Origin: Acidovorax sp. NB1
GTDB taxonomy: Bacteria; Pseudomonadota; Gammaproteobacteria; Burkholderiales; Burkholderiaceae_C
Assembly: GCF_005405905.1 (NCBI RefSeq)
Contig: NZ_BJHU01000013.1
Span: 248,001 to 312,000 of the forward strand
Direction of reading: 5' to 3'
DNA: 64,000 bases
Part shown: positions 37,763 to 46,315 of the stretch, in pieces
Numbering within the stretch: the stretch's first letter is position 1
How the letters are laid out: each line of letters begins with the position of its first letter
Notes under the pieces: model-generated
Seen by the model: the letters and a program-made list of their open reading frames with translations, nothing else
Database searches by the model: none
What the model was told of the DNA's origin: nothing
Program-made: the position numbers and the translations under genes

Positions 37763-38923
37763 ATGATTGAATGGAGCCGCCAGGGCCAGACACAACAAGC
37801 CCAGTGGCGCTCCGAAGCTGGCGCCCCGGCGCCGCGCCGGGTGGTCACCGCCGACGACACCTTGCCCGCCGACACGGCCTACCGCATGGCCTGTGAAGGC
37901 ACAGGCCTGCTGTGGCAGGGCGATTTCCAGAACGCCCGGCACCTGCTGCAGGCGCTCATGCGGCGTGCGGATTCCAAGACCGGCAAACACCGCCGCTCGG
38001 CTGCCAAGGCCGCCCAGAAGGCTGCAGTGGCCACGCCTTCCGAGGCTTTTCACCTGCACCGCCAGGCCCAGGCGCAGCGTGCGCGGGTGCTGGCGTCCAT
38101 CCTGATCCCGCTGGAAGGCGACTACAGCATCGCGCTGCGCCGCGCGCCCGACTGGCGCGAGGCCTGCACCCAGGCCTGGGGGCCTGCCACCGGTGAGCGC
38201 TGCGTGGCCACGCTGCGCGAGCTGCTGGGCCTGGTGGGTGCCTACGAATGGCGTAAGAAGGGGGTGGAGGTGCCCGCGCTGGGCGCAGCGCCCCGCGACC
38301 GGATCCATCCGCACTACGGCGTTTTCTCGCCCGTGCGGGGCGAGTATGTGGACCTGGTGGCCAGCACCCCGCTGCCCAGCCAGGCGTTGGCCTTTGACAT
38401 TGGCGTGGGCACGGGCGTGTTGTCTGCCGTGCTGGTGCGCCGGGGTGTCCAGCGGGTGGTTGCGACCGACCAGGACCCCCGGGCCCTGGCCTGCGCACGC
38501 GACAACCTGCAGCGCCTGGGGGTGCTGCCCCAGGTTGAACTGCTGCAGACCCATCTGTTTCCGCCCGGCCGTGCGCCGCTGGTGGTGTGCAACCCTCCCT
38601 GGGTGCCAGCGCGCGCCAGCTCGCCCATCGAACACGCCGTGTACGACGAAGGCAGCCGCATGCTGCGGGGTTTTCTGGCGGGGCTGCCCGAGCACCTGGA
38701 GTCTGGCGGCGAGGGCTGGCTGATCCTGTCGGACCTGGCCGAACATCTGGGCCTGCGCCCGCGCGAACAACTGCTGGGCTGGATTGCCGAAGCAGGCCTG
38801 GTGGTCCGGGGGCGGCACGATGTCAAGCCGGTCCACGCCAAGGCGGCCGATGCGGGGGATGCCCTGCATGTGGCGCGGGCGGCGGAGGTGACTTCGCTCT
38901 GGCGGCTGGCTGCAGCCGCCTGA
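37763..38923 (+). CDS. Class I SAM-dependent methyltransferase (NPPW type)
   Basis: A 386-aa protein. The N-terminal 200 residues are an uncharacterised extension; the C-terminal half is a Rossmann methyltransferase with ALAFDIGVGTGVLSAVLVRRG (motif I), VATDQDPRALACARDNLQRLG and the catalytic-type motif VVCNPPWVPA, as in HemK/RlmG-type enzymes that modify glutamine or guanine N2. The exact target is not clear. It is coupled to the upstream acetyltransferase gene. Confidence 0.85.
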   Translation: MIEWSRQGQTQQAQWRSEAGAPAPRRVVTADDTLPADTAYRMACEGTGLLWQGDFQNARHLLQALMRRADSKTGKHRRSAAKAAQKAAVATPSEAFHLHRQAQAQRARVLASILIPLEGDYSIALRRAPDWREACTQAWGPATGERCVATLRELLGLVGAYEWRKKGVEVPALGAAPRDRIHPHYGVFSPVRGEYVDLVASTPLPSQALAFDIGVGTGVLSAVLVRRGVQRVVATDQDPRALACARDNLQRLGVLPQVELLQTHLFPPGRAPLVVCNPPWVPARASSPIEHAVYDEGSRMLRGFLAGLPEHLESGGEGWLILSDLAEHLGLRPREQLLGWIAEAGLVVRGRHDVKPVHAKAADAGDALHVARAAEVTSLWRLAAAA

Positions 38924-38941
38924 GGCTGGAGTTTCAGAGCT

Positions 38942-39520
38942 TCAGCCCTCCAGCAGTGCGGGCTGCGTGGCGGCATAGACGCCGGGCGCGGCCCCGGGGG
39001 CACGTGGCAGCAGTTGCTCCAGCCGCTCGCGCAGGCTGGCGGCGCGTTCAGTGCCTGCGGCCAGGGCCACTTCCTCGAACATGGCATCTCCCACGTCCAG
39101 CATGCTGGTGCGGTCCCGCGCGGTGCGCAGGGCCTCGCGAAAATGCTGTGCCAGCACCGGGTCGCGGCGGGCAAACAGCCGCTCGCAGGTGTCGAACAGG
39201 TACATGCGCGCACCGGCGAGCGAGCGCAGGGATTCACCCGGCTCCGGCCGCTCGATGGACGGGGCTTGGCTGGTGGCCTCCGCCTCAGCGGGTGAGGGGA
39301 GGGGGGCTGTGGAGGGCGTGGGCAGCTCGGCCGGGCCCGTCAGGTAGCCCTGGCGCATGAGGTTGTCCACAATCTGCGCGCCGATGCCGTTGTACATAGC
39401 CTGCAGGTCGGACAGCGGTTTGCCGTCGGCCAGCAGCAGCAGCGAGCGTTCGCGCAGGCTCAGGGTGCGTACGCCGGGCGATAGCTCCTGGCGGGCTTTG
39501 TCGGTCTTTTGTAGCAGCAT
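38942..39520 (-). CDS. Unknown protein, 192 aa
   Basis: Starts MLLQKTDKARQELSPGVRT. The N-terminal part (LSLRERSLLLLADGKPLSDL) resembles a small helical regulatory domain, followed by a Pro/Ala/Glu linker and a helical C-terminal half (SLAGARMYLFDTCERLFARR). Several Comamonadaceae-like genomes are expected to hold such genes, but I cannot name a family. Start at 39520 was chosen over 39595 because GGAG lies upstream and the extension is atypical. Converges with the methyltransferase gene with an 18-base gap. Confidence 0.65.
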   Translation of the reverse strand: MLLQKTDKARQELSPGVRTLSLRERSLLLLADGKPLSDLQAMYNGIGAQIVDNLMRQGYLTGPAELPTPSTAPLPSPAEAEATSQAPSIERPEPGESLRSLAGARMYLFDTCERLFARRDPVLAQHFREALRTARDRTSMLDVGDAMFEEVALAAGTERAASLRERLEQLLPRAPGAAPGVYAATQPALLEG

Positions 39521-39647
39521 GGGGGGCTCCGTTCGGGCACGAATGCCCGCCATTGCAGCCGCCCCCCATGACGCCGTGATGACCCTTTGCCGCACAATCC
39601 GGGGGCTTTGCCCTGTGGCGTTTGGCCGAAGACTGAGATTTGCTCAC

Positions 39648-39698
39648 TTTTTGATAGCTATAAAAGCATATCCATCAGGCGAAAGCGCTTGTTTTTAT
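39648..39698 (+). repeat. Dispersed intergenic repeat, copy 5 (before dusC)
   Basis: Reads tttttgatagctataaaagc, then atatccatcaggcgaaagcgc and ttgttttt. The left half is identical in order to copies 1 and 2. It is the only copy placed between divergent genes. Confidence 0.65.
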
Positions 39699-39753
39699 TC
39701 ATATTCTTAGGGCTGTGCCGTGTGTGCGCGGCCCTGCACCGCCCCCGACCGCG

Positions 39754-40725
39754 ATGACCCTGCTGCTTGCCCCCATGGAGGGGCTTCTGGATTTTGTGCT
39801 GCGCGACGTGCTCACGCGCGTGGGCGGGGTGGACCGCTGCGTGTCGGAGTTCATCCGCATCACCGGCACGCTGCTGCCCGACAAGGTGTTCCTGCGCTAC
39901 CTGCCCGAGCTGCGCAACGGCAGCCGCACGCTGGCGGGTGTGCCCGTGCGGGCGCAACTGCTGGGCTCCGACCCGGTCAGCATGGCCGAGAACGCCGCAC
40001 GCCTGGCCGCGCTGGGGCCGGAGGGCATCGACCTGAACTTTGGCTGCCCGGCCAAGGTGGTCAACCGCCATGGTGGCGGGGCTGCGCTGCTGCAGGAGCC
40101 CGAGCGCATTGCCGCCGTGGTGGGGGCTGTGCGCCGCGCCGTGCCAGTGCACCTGCCGGTGTCGGCCAAGATGCGCCTGGGCTTCAACGACACGGGGTTG
40201 ATGCGCGAATGCGCCCAGGCCATGCAGGCCGGGGGCGCGGCCGAGCTGGTTGTGCATGCCCGCACCAAGGCCGATGGCTACCGCCCACCTGCGTACTGGG
40301 AGCACATCCCCACCATCCGCGCTGCCGTGGCCATCCCGGTGGTGGCCAATGGCGAGATCTGGACGGTGGCCGACGCGCAGCGCTGCCGCGATGTCTCGGG
40401 CTGCGATGCCCTCATGCTGGGGCGCGGCATGGTGGCCGACCCGGGGCTGGCCCGCGCCATCCGTGCCTTCGACGCCGGGCAGCCGGGGGCGGACCCTGTG
40501 GTCTGGGCCGATTTGATTCCCCACATCGCAGCCTTCTGGCAGCTGGTGTGCGACGACCTGGAACCCCGCCAGCGCGCGGGGCGCCTCAAGCAGTGGCTCA
40601 ACCTGCTGCGCAGGCGGTTTGTGGAGGCCGAGGTGGCGTACCAGCATGTGCGCACCATGACGGACCAGCGCGCCATCACCGCCTGGGTGGTGGCGCAACA
40701 GGCCCAGGCGCAAAGCGGCGCCTGA
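39754..40725 (+). CDS. dusC: tRNA-dihydrouridine synthase (DusC type)
   Basis: Flavin enzyme reducing uridine 16 in tRNA. The 323-aa protein starts MTLLLAPMEGLLDFVLRDVL, has the catalytic Cys in IDLNFGCPAKVVNRHGGGAAL, then SAKMRLGFNDTG, VVHARTKADGYRPPAYWEHI and PVVANGEIWTVADAQRC. The motifs and length fit the DusC branch. The start at 39754 is at the conserved N-terminus; an upstream ATG lies at 39715. Confidence 0.92.
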   Translation: MTLLLAPMEGLLDFVLRDVLTRVGGVDRCVSEFIRITGTLLPDKVFLRYLPELRNGSRTLAGVPVRAQLLGSDPVSMAENAARLAALGPEGIDLNFGCPAKVVNRHGGGAALLQEPERIAAVVGAVRRAVPVHLPVSAKMRLGFNDTGLMRECAQAMQAGGAAELVVHARTKADGYRPPAYWEHIPTIRAAVAIPVVANGEIWTVADAQRCRDVSGCDALMLGRGMVADPGLARAIRAFDAGQPGADPVVWADLIPHIAAFWQLVCDDLEPRQRAGRLKQWLNLLRRRFVEAEVAYQHVRTMTDQRAITAWVVAQQAQAQSGA

Positions 40726-40758
40726 TCCGCCCCGGACCGCAGGGGCGCGGGTGCTTGG

Positions 40759-42696
40759 CTACAGCAGGTGGTCGGGCGCGAGGGGGCCCAGCAGTTGCAG
40801 CATCAGGCGCAGGGGCAGGCTGGCATCGGGCTCGGTGGTGGCGTCGGGCAGGCCGCTGTCCTTGGGCGCGCGCCATACCAGGCCCTGGTCGGTCTGCTGC
40901 ACCTGCCAAGCGGCGTCTTGCAGGGCGGTGTCGATCTGTGCCGTGGCACGGCGTGACAGCTCGCCACTGCGGATCAGCAGCGCCACCTCGGTGTTCTGCC
41001 GCTGCGAGCGCAGGTCCAGGTTCATCGAGCCGATGACGAGCAGGCGGCCGTCCACGATCATGAGCTTGGAGTGCAGCATGGCGCGCGAGCTGCCGCCGGC
41101 TCCGCTGCCGCCCGTGCCCCCCATGCTGCCGGTGCTGCCGAAGGCCCCGCGCAGCACCCCGGTGAGTTCGCTGCGCATTTCGTACAGCTCCACCCCCATG
41201 GCCAGCAGCGTGGGCCGGTGGCGCGCGTAGCCCGCGTGGGCAATGGGTGCATCGTTGGACGCCAGCGAGTTGGTGAGCACCCGCACACGCACGCCCCGTG
41301 CCCGTGCGGCGGCAAAGGCACGCTCCATGTCGGGCCCGGGCACGAAGTAGGGCGAGATGATCAGCAGGTCGCGCCGCGCCTGGCCCATGAGCTGCAGCAG
41401 GCCGTCCACCACGGTGTCGGTCTGGGCTTCGGCGGTGGTTTCGCCGTCGGGCGGGAGCGAGGGGGCGGTGTTGCCATTGCCATTGCCATTGCCATTGCTC
41501 AGGGCGGGATTGGCTGACAAGGCAGGTGGCGCCACGGGCTGGGCGACTGTCTGGGAAGCCGTGGGCGCATCCGCCGAAGCGGATGTGGTTGTGATTGCAG
41601 TGCCCCGAGGGCGGACCAGCGCCGCGATGTTGGCGGGCGTGGCGCGCGGCGGGTTCTGGTCGGGCAGGGGGGTGGCGGAGGTGCCATCGGGCGGGATCTT
41701 GGCGGGCCGGTCCGCCAGCACGGCGGCGGGTGCCCAGACAAACTGCACCTGCTTCAGGTCCATGGGCTCCTGGTTCCAGATGCGTGCACGCCGCGTGTCC
41801 GTTGTGTTGCGCCCGGTGGGGGCGGGCGGGGCCCCGGGTGCGGTTGCGCTGGTGCTTGCGCTTTCCACGCGCTCTTGCTGCGTGGCCTCGGCGGCGCGGA
41901 TGCTCTCGCGCAAGCGGTCCAGCTCTTCACGGGTGATGAGCGACTGTACCGGGTAGGCGCGCTCGTTGTTCCAGTAGCTGTCGAAGCTGCGCGAAAGATC
42001 CTGCACGACGCTGCCCGCAGCCAGCACGTCCAGGTCCACAAAGTTGCCCGATTCGGAGTTGCCGAAGTAGGCATCCCCCAGGTTGCGCCCGCCCGTCACG
42101 CCGAGTGCGTTGTCAGCGATGAAGAGCTTGTTGTGCATGCGCTGCTGCACCCGCGAAAAATCGCCCAGCAGGCTGAACATGCGGCCCACGGGCGACCCGC
42201 GCGCGCCTGTGAGCGGGTTGAACATGCGCATCTCGACATTGGGCACAAAGGCCAGCCGCATCACCAGCGCATCACGCCCGGTGCTGTGAAAGTCGTCCAG
42301 CAGCAGCCGCACGCGCACACCGCGCCGGGCGGCGGCTGCCACGCTGAGCAGCAGGCGCTCGCTGCTGGCGTCGGCGTGGATCGCGTAGTACTGCAGGTCC
42401 AGCGTTTTCTGGGCGGCATCCACCAGGGCCAGGCGGCTGCTGTAGGCCGCCTGGGGGCCGCTGAGCAATACAAAGCCCGAGGGATGGCGGGCCTTTTGGG
42501 TCATGCGGCGAGCCTCTACCCATTGGCCCAGTGGGGTGTCGCTGGGGTTTTGCAAAGCGGTGGACACAGGCCGCTCCACATCCTTGGGCAGGCCCGCGCA
42601 GCCCATGAGGGCTACGGTGGCCAGCAGCGCAAGGCCCCATCGGCCATGGCGGGCCAGGGAGGTCAGGAAGAGGGGGGAGGGCAGCAACGGGGCCAT
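40759..42696 (-). CDS. Phospholipase D / cardiolipin synthase-like lipoprotein
   Basis: A 645-aa protein with a lipoprotein signal peptide (WGLALLATVALMGCAG, lipobox LMGC) and two HKD motifs: MHNKLFIADNALGVTGGRN and LHSKLMIVDGRLLVIGSMNLD. Such proteins transfer phosphatidyl groups or hydrolyse phospholipids. Between the two halves there is a long low-complexity insert of roughly 170 residues (rich in Ala, Pro, Thr and containing SNGNGNGNGN). Start at 42696 was chosen because it begins the signal peptide. Periplasmic or outer-membrane location is expected. Confidence 0.88.
   Translation of the reverse strand: MAPLLPSPLFLTSLARHGRWGLALLATVALMGCAGLPKDVERPVSTALQNPSDTPLGQWVEARRMTQKARHPSGFVLLSGPQAAYSSRLALVDAAQKTLDLQYYAIHADASSERLLLSVAAAARRGVRVRLLLDDFHSTGRDALVMRLAFVPNVEMRMFNPLTGARGSPVGRMFSLLGDFSRVQQRMHNKLFIADNALGVTGGRNLGDAYFGNSESGNFVDLDVLAAGSVVQDLSRSFDSYWNNERAYPVQSLITREELDRLRESIRAAEATQQERVESASTSATAPGAPPAPTGRNTTDTRRARIWNQEPMDLKQVQFVWAPAAVLADRPAKIPPDGTSATPLPDQNPPRATPANIAALVRPRGTAITTTSASADAPTASQTVAQPVAPPALSANPALSNGNGNGNGNTAPSLPPDGETTAEAQTDTVVDGLLQLMGQARRDLLIISPYFVPGPDMERAFAAARARGVRVRVLTNSLASNDAPIAHAGYARHRPTLLAMGVELYEMRSELTGVLRGAFGSTGSMGGTGGSGAGGSSRAMLHSKLMIVDGRLLVIGSMNLDLRSQRQNTEVALLIRSGELSRRATAQIDTALQDAAWQVQQTDQGLVWRAPKDSGLPDATTEPDASLPLRLMLQLLGPLAPDHLL
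41471..41498 (+). repeat. Hexanucleotide tandem repeat in the phospholipase-like gene
   Basis: ttgcca repeated about 4.7 times, encoding alternating Gly-Asn in the linker between the two HKD halves. Gains or losses of units keep the frame, so it would alter linker length only. Confidence 0.8.
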
Positions 42697-42862
42697 GGTG
42701 GGATGAGAGGATGGGGGATTGTGACCTTGGAGCCACAGGGGCGTTGCTCCAAGGTGTATCCCGCCATCAGGCCCGGGCCTGTCGGACGAGGCCCCCATTT
42801 GCCCTACTGTCCTACGGATGCACCAATCCCAGGCCTCTCACGTCCGGCCCGGCGCTGACGGC

Positions 42863-44065
42863 TTACCAGCTCACTTCGCGGTCGGGTGTGGCACTGATCT
42901 TGTGGATGGACAGGTCGGCGCCGTCGAACTCTTCTTCCTGCGTGAGGCGCAGGCCGACTGTGTGTTTGAGCAGGCCATAGACGATGAAGCCCCCCAGCAG
43001 CGCCCAGACCACCCCCAGGCCCGTGCCGATCAGCTGTGCCGGCAGGCTGACGCCGCCCAAGCCCCCCAGCGCCTTGCTGCCGAAGATCCCCGCCGCCAGC
43101 CCGCCCCAGGTGCCACACAGGCCATGCAGAGGCCAGACGCCCAGAACGTCGTCAATCTTCCATTTGTTCTGGGTAAGGGTGAACATCAGCACAAAGATGG
43201 CGCCCGCCACAGCGCCCACCACCAGCGCCCCCAGGGGATGCATCAGGTCCGAGCCTGCACACACGGCCACCAGCCCGGCCAGCGGGCCGTTGTGCACAAA
43301 GCCCGGGTCGTTTTTGCCCAGCACCAGCGCTGCAAGCGTTCCGCCCACCATGGCCATGAGCGAGTTGACCGCTACCAGGCCGGAGATTTTGTCCAGGGTC
43401 TGGGCGCTCATCACGTTGAAGCCAAACCAGCCCACCACGAGCACCCAGGCGCCCAGCGCCAGGAAGGGGATGTTGGAAGGTGGGTGGGCCGAGATCGCGC
43501 CATCCTTGCGGTAGCGGTTGGCGCGCGAGCCCAGCAGGATCACGGCGGGCAGGGCAATCCAGCCGCCCATGGCATGCACCACCACCGAGCCCGCAAAGTC
43601 ATGAAACTCTTCGCCCGTGACGGCCTTGATCCAGGCCTGCACGCCGAAATGCTGGTTCCAGGCAATGCCCTCAAAGAAGGGATACACAAAACCCACAATG
43701 ACCGCCGTGGCCATGAGCTGGGGCCAGAACTTGGCCCGCTCGGCAATCCCCCCGGACACGATGGCCGGAATGGCGGCCGCAAACGTGAGCAGGAAGAAGA
43801 ACTTGACCAGCGCGTAGCCGCTTTGCTGCGCCAGCGCTTCTGCCCCCATGAAGAAATGCGTGCCGTAGGCCACGCTGTACCCCACCACAAAGTAGACGAC
43901 GGTGGACACAGAGAAGTCCACCAGGATCTTCACCAGCGCATTCACCTGGTTCTTCTTGCGGACCGTGCCCAGCTCCAGAAAGGCAAAACCGGCGTGCATG
44001 GCCAACACCATGATCGCCCCGAGCAGAATGAACAGAGCATCCGTGCCCTGTTTGAGTGCTTCCAT
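42863..44065 (-). CDS. amtB: Ammonium transporter Amt
   Basis: A 400-aa channel with about 11 membrane helices. It shows LFILLGAIMVLAMHAGFAFLE, SGGIAERAKFWPQL, the pore-histidine region FHDFAGSVVVHAMGGWIALP, GWFGFNVMSAQTLDK, AGLVAVCAGSDLMHPLGALVVG and PLHGLCGTWGGLAAGIFG. No glnK-type PII gene adjoins it, unlike the common glnK-amtB pair. A sigma-54 promoter lies upstream, in line with nitrogen control. Confidence 0.96.
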   Translation of the reverse strand: MEALKQGTDALFILLGAIMVLAMHAGFAFLELGTVRKKNQVNALVKILVDFSVSTVVYFVVGYSVAYGTHFFMGAEALAQQSGYALVKFFFLLTFAAAIPAIVSGGIAERAKFWPQLMATAVIVGFVYPFFEGIAWNQHFGVQAWIKAVTGEEFHDFAGSVVVHAMGGWIALPAVILLGSRANRYRKDGAISAHPPSNIPFLALGAWVLVVGWFGFNVMSAQTLDKISGLVAVNSLMAMVGGTLAALVLGKNDPGFVHNGPLAGLVAVCAGSDLMHPLGALVVGAVAGAIFVLMFTLTQNKWKIDDVLGVWPLHGLCGTWGGLAAGIFGSKALGGLGGVSLPAQLIGTGLGVVWALLGGFIVYGLLKHTVGLRLTQEEEFDGADLSIHKISATPDREVSW

Positions 44066-44137
44066 AACGTCCTCGCGCTAGTGATTGATCGACTCTGGTG
44101 CATTTTGAGTGTCTGCAGCAGATTTGCACCAGATTGA

Positions 44138-44153
44138 TGCAAAAGTCGTGCCA
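44138..44153 (-). promoter_or_regulatory. Sigma-54 promoter of amtB
   Basis: On the minus strand TGGCACGACTTTTGCA: GG at -24 and GC at -12 with consensus TGGCACG-N4-TTGCA, a full match. It lies 72 bases before amtB. An NtrC-like dyad TGCACC-N5-GATGCA occurs at 44125-44141 and a weaker one upstream at about 44175-44191. Confidence 0.85.
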
Positions 44154-44659
44154 GATATTGGTGCGAGTATCTGCACTGAGATGGGGCGGCGTGGCAATGG
44201 GTGGCGGGGTGCCCTGCGGGCACGGTTCGTTGGACCAGGGGCTGTGGTCAATCCACCGAGGTGCTTGGGGAGCTTTCTTGCAGATCACCGCGCATCACTG
44301 CGATGGTGGCGTCTGCGGGCGCTGGCGGCCTGCGGCATTTCAATGCTCTTGGGGGGCCAACTGCTGAGCATGCCCTGGGACTCCCAGCAGCCCGTCCCAA
44401 TCTGCTCTGGACTCATTGCCCCCTGCCTGGTTCGCGAAACATTTCCCCGTAAGCGCTTGTCCGGCGCCGCTGGAGAGGGCTTGATGCCTGGAGTCCTCTG
44501 AATAGGCCTATGGCCGCGCGTGTAGCAGAAAGAGTATTGAGAAGAGTGGTTGCTACTGGGGCCTGCTGAACCCAAGCTGTGGCGGCATGCGGCCTATGGA
44601 GGTGGGCGCCTGCCGGGTTGCGATTCCACCGGGGCGGGCGCCGGTCGCGCGGTGCAAAA
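44154..44659. other. Intergenic region between the amtB promoter and ribD: no gene supported
   Basis: Both strands were read. Short open frames exist (up to about 130 codons, plus strand 44109-44501), but none has a ribosome-binding site with a recognisable protein. A possible NtrC half-site region lies near 44175-44191. Nothing else is evident. Confidence 0.5.
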
Positions 44660-44699
44660 CCTTGACGCAGTGAAAGACAGGGGATGCCTGCTGCGTCAA
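44656..44699 (-). terminator. Possible terminator overlapping the ribD stop codon
   Basis: A 9-bp perfect stem ttgacgcag / ctgcgtcaa (44662-44670 with 44691-44699), with a 20-base loop, followed on the minus strand by GGTTTTGC. The T-tract is short, so confidence is modest. Confidence 0.45.
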
Positions 44700-45811
44700 A
44701 AAGCTTCGCGCCCAGGCACCCGGGCCACGATGCGCAGGTCCGGTCCCAGTGCTTCCACCGACCTGAAGTTCAGCTGCAGCCCCTGCGACAGCACTTCGAA
44801 AGGCCCCAGCTGGGCCAGTCCGAACCCAGAGCCCAGCAGCATGGGGGCCAGATATACCAGCATCTCATCCACCAGCCCCTCGCGCACCAGCGAACCATTG
44901 AGCTTGTGGCCGGCTTCGACGTGCAGCTCATTCACCCCACGAGAGGCCAGGTCGCGCAGCATTGCAGGCAAATCCACTTTGCCCTGCGCGGTGGGCAAGC
45001 AGACCACGGTGGCACCACGTGCCTCCAGGGCGACCCTCTTTTCATCGTTCTGGATGGCCGCGTAAATGTAGGTGGCGCGGCCCTCCAAAAAGAGGCGGGC
45101 GTCCGGTGGGGTCTGCAACTGGCTGTCCACCACCACCACATGGGGTTGGCGCGGGGTGGACACCTCGCGCACATCCAGGCGTGGGTTGTCGTCCAGCACA
45201 GTGCCAATGCCTGTGAGCACTGCACAGGCGCGCGCGCGCCAGGCATGGCCATCGGCACGGGCTGAAGGCGACGTGATCCACTGGCTGGCTCCGTTGGGGA
45301 GCGCGGTGGTGCCATCCAGCGAAGCCGCAGTCTTCAGGCGCACCCAGGGCGTACCCCGCACCATCCGGCTGAAGAATCCGATATTGAGTTCGCGTGATTC
45401 ATCCGCCCCGGGGCCGACCTCCACCTCCACCCCTGCCGCACGCAACCGGGCAAATCCCTGCCCGGCGACCAAGGGGTTCGGGTCGGTGAGGGACGCCACC
45501 ACCTTGCCAATCCCGGCCGCCACCAAGGCGTCGCTGCACGGCCCTGTACGCCCCTGGTGCGCGCAGGGCTCCAAAGTCACATAGGCAGTCGCCCCTCGGG
45601 TGCTGTGCCCTGCTTCTTGCGCGGATCGCAGCGCCACAACTTCCGCATGGGGGCCTCCTGCCTGCTGTGTATGACCACTGCCTATTTCCCGCCCGTCTGG
45701 CGCCACCAGCACACAGCCAACGCGCGGGTTGGGGTTGGAAACAAAAAGCGCCTGGGCGGCAAGCCCAAGCGCTTTGTTCATCATGGTCGTCAACTCGTCA
45801 GTGCGGTGCAT
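44696..45811 (-). CDS. ribD: Bifunctional diaminohydroxyphosphoribosylaminopyrimidine deaminase / reductase
   Basis: Two riboflavin biosynthesis steps in one 371-aa protein. The deaminase half has zinc ligands in GGPHAEVVAL and VTLEPCAHQGRTGPCSDAL; the reductase half has RLKTAASLDGTTALPNGASQWI and VNELHVEAGHKLNGSLV. No other rib genes are in the window and no FMN riboswitch was seen upstream. It is 54 bases downstream of the end of pilE on the opposite side of a compact gap, same strand. Confidence 0.95.
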   Translation of the reverse strand: MHRTDELTTMMNKALGLAAQALFVSNPNPRVGCVLVAPDGREIGSGHTQQAGGPHAEVVALRSAQEAGHSTRGATAYVTLEPCAHQGRTGPCSDALVAAGIGKVVASLTDPNPLVAGQGFARLRAAGVEVEVGPGADESRELNIGFFSRMVRGTPWVRLKTAASLDGTTALPNGASQWITSPSARADGHAWRARACAVLTGIGTVLDDNPRLDVREVSTPRQPHVVVVDSQLQTPPDARLFLEGRATYIYAAIQNDEKRVALEARGATVVCLPTAQGKVDLPAMLRDLASRGVNELHVEAGHKLNGSLVREGLVDEMLVYLAPMLLGSGFGLAQLGPFEVLSQGLQLNFRSVEALGPDLRIVARVPGREAF

Positions 45812-45864
45812 GGGCGGATGCTAATGCATAGGCAAGGGCCAATAGCGGGCTAGTAAGGGGGGGC

Positions 45865-46290
45865 CTACCTGTTCCAGCATTCATTCATCAAGGGTTGCAC
45901 TCCAGAGGCTGCGCCTCGGACGCCAGTATGCGTCAACGTGTAGTTGCCGCATTTGTCACCAAGTTGCCCGCCTGCAGGAGTTGCTGTCAGTGTGTATGCG
46001 GTTCCTGATGCTGCACCTCCTGGTGGTGATGCCACTGCAATGGTGTAGCGGCCAGAATTAATCGTAGTGAGTGTCGTCGGAAACGATGCTGTCAACGGGT
46101 AAGTGCCGGTAGCTGTGGCCGCACGCTCCATCCATTGCGACGCTTGAAGCAAGGCGGCGCGGGCTTCTGCGCGGTACCCGCGGCGAACATACTCCGAGTA
46201 ACTAGGCAATGCAATGGCTGCAAGAACGGCCACGATGGCGACCACAATCATGACTTCAATCAAAGTGAAGCCTCTTTGTTGCTGATTCAT
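45865..46290 (-). CDS. pilE: Type IV pilin / minor pilin PilE
   Basis: A 141-aa prepilin with leader MNQQQRG cut before [20 protein letters not shown], including Glu5, then [20 protein letters not shown]. Two cysteines near the C-terminus ([10 protein letters not shown] and LMNECWNR) can form the disulfide loop. The position after pilY1 fits the minor-pilin PilE of the Pseudomonas-like fimU-pilVWXY1E cluster, rather than the major pilin. Confidence 0.92.
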   Translation of the reverse strand: MNQQQRGFTLIEVMIVVAIVAVLAAIALPSYSEYVRRGYRAEARAALLQASQWMERAATATGTYPLTASFPTTLTTINSGRYTIAVASPPGGAASGTAYTLTATPAGGQLGDKCGNYTLTHTGVRGAASGVQPLMNECWNR

Positions 46291-46315
46291 CTGAAATCCA
46301 CCTCCGATACCTAAG

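Noticed and set aside
41471..41498. Tandem repeat as a phase-variation switch
   Set aside because: The unit is six bases, so length change cannot shift the reading frame; it can only alter linker length.
44109..44501. A 130-codon plus-strand frame in the amtB-ribD gap
   Set aside because: No ribosome-binding site, no recognised domain and it starts within the amtB promoter region.
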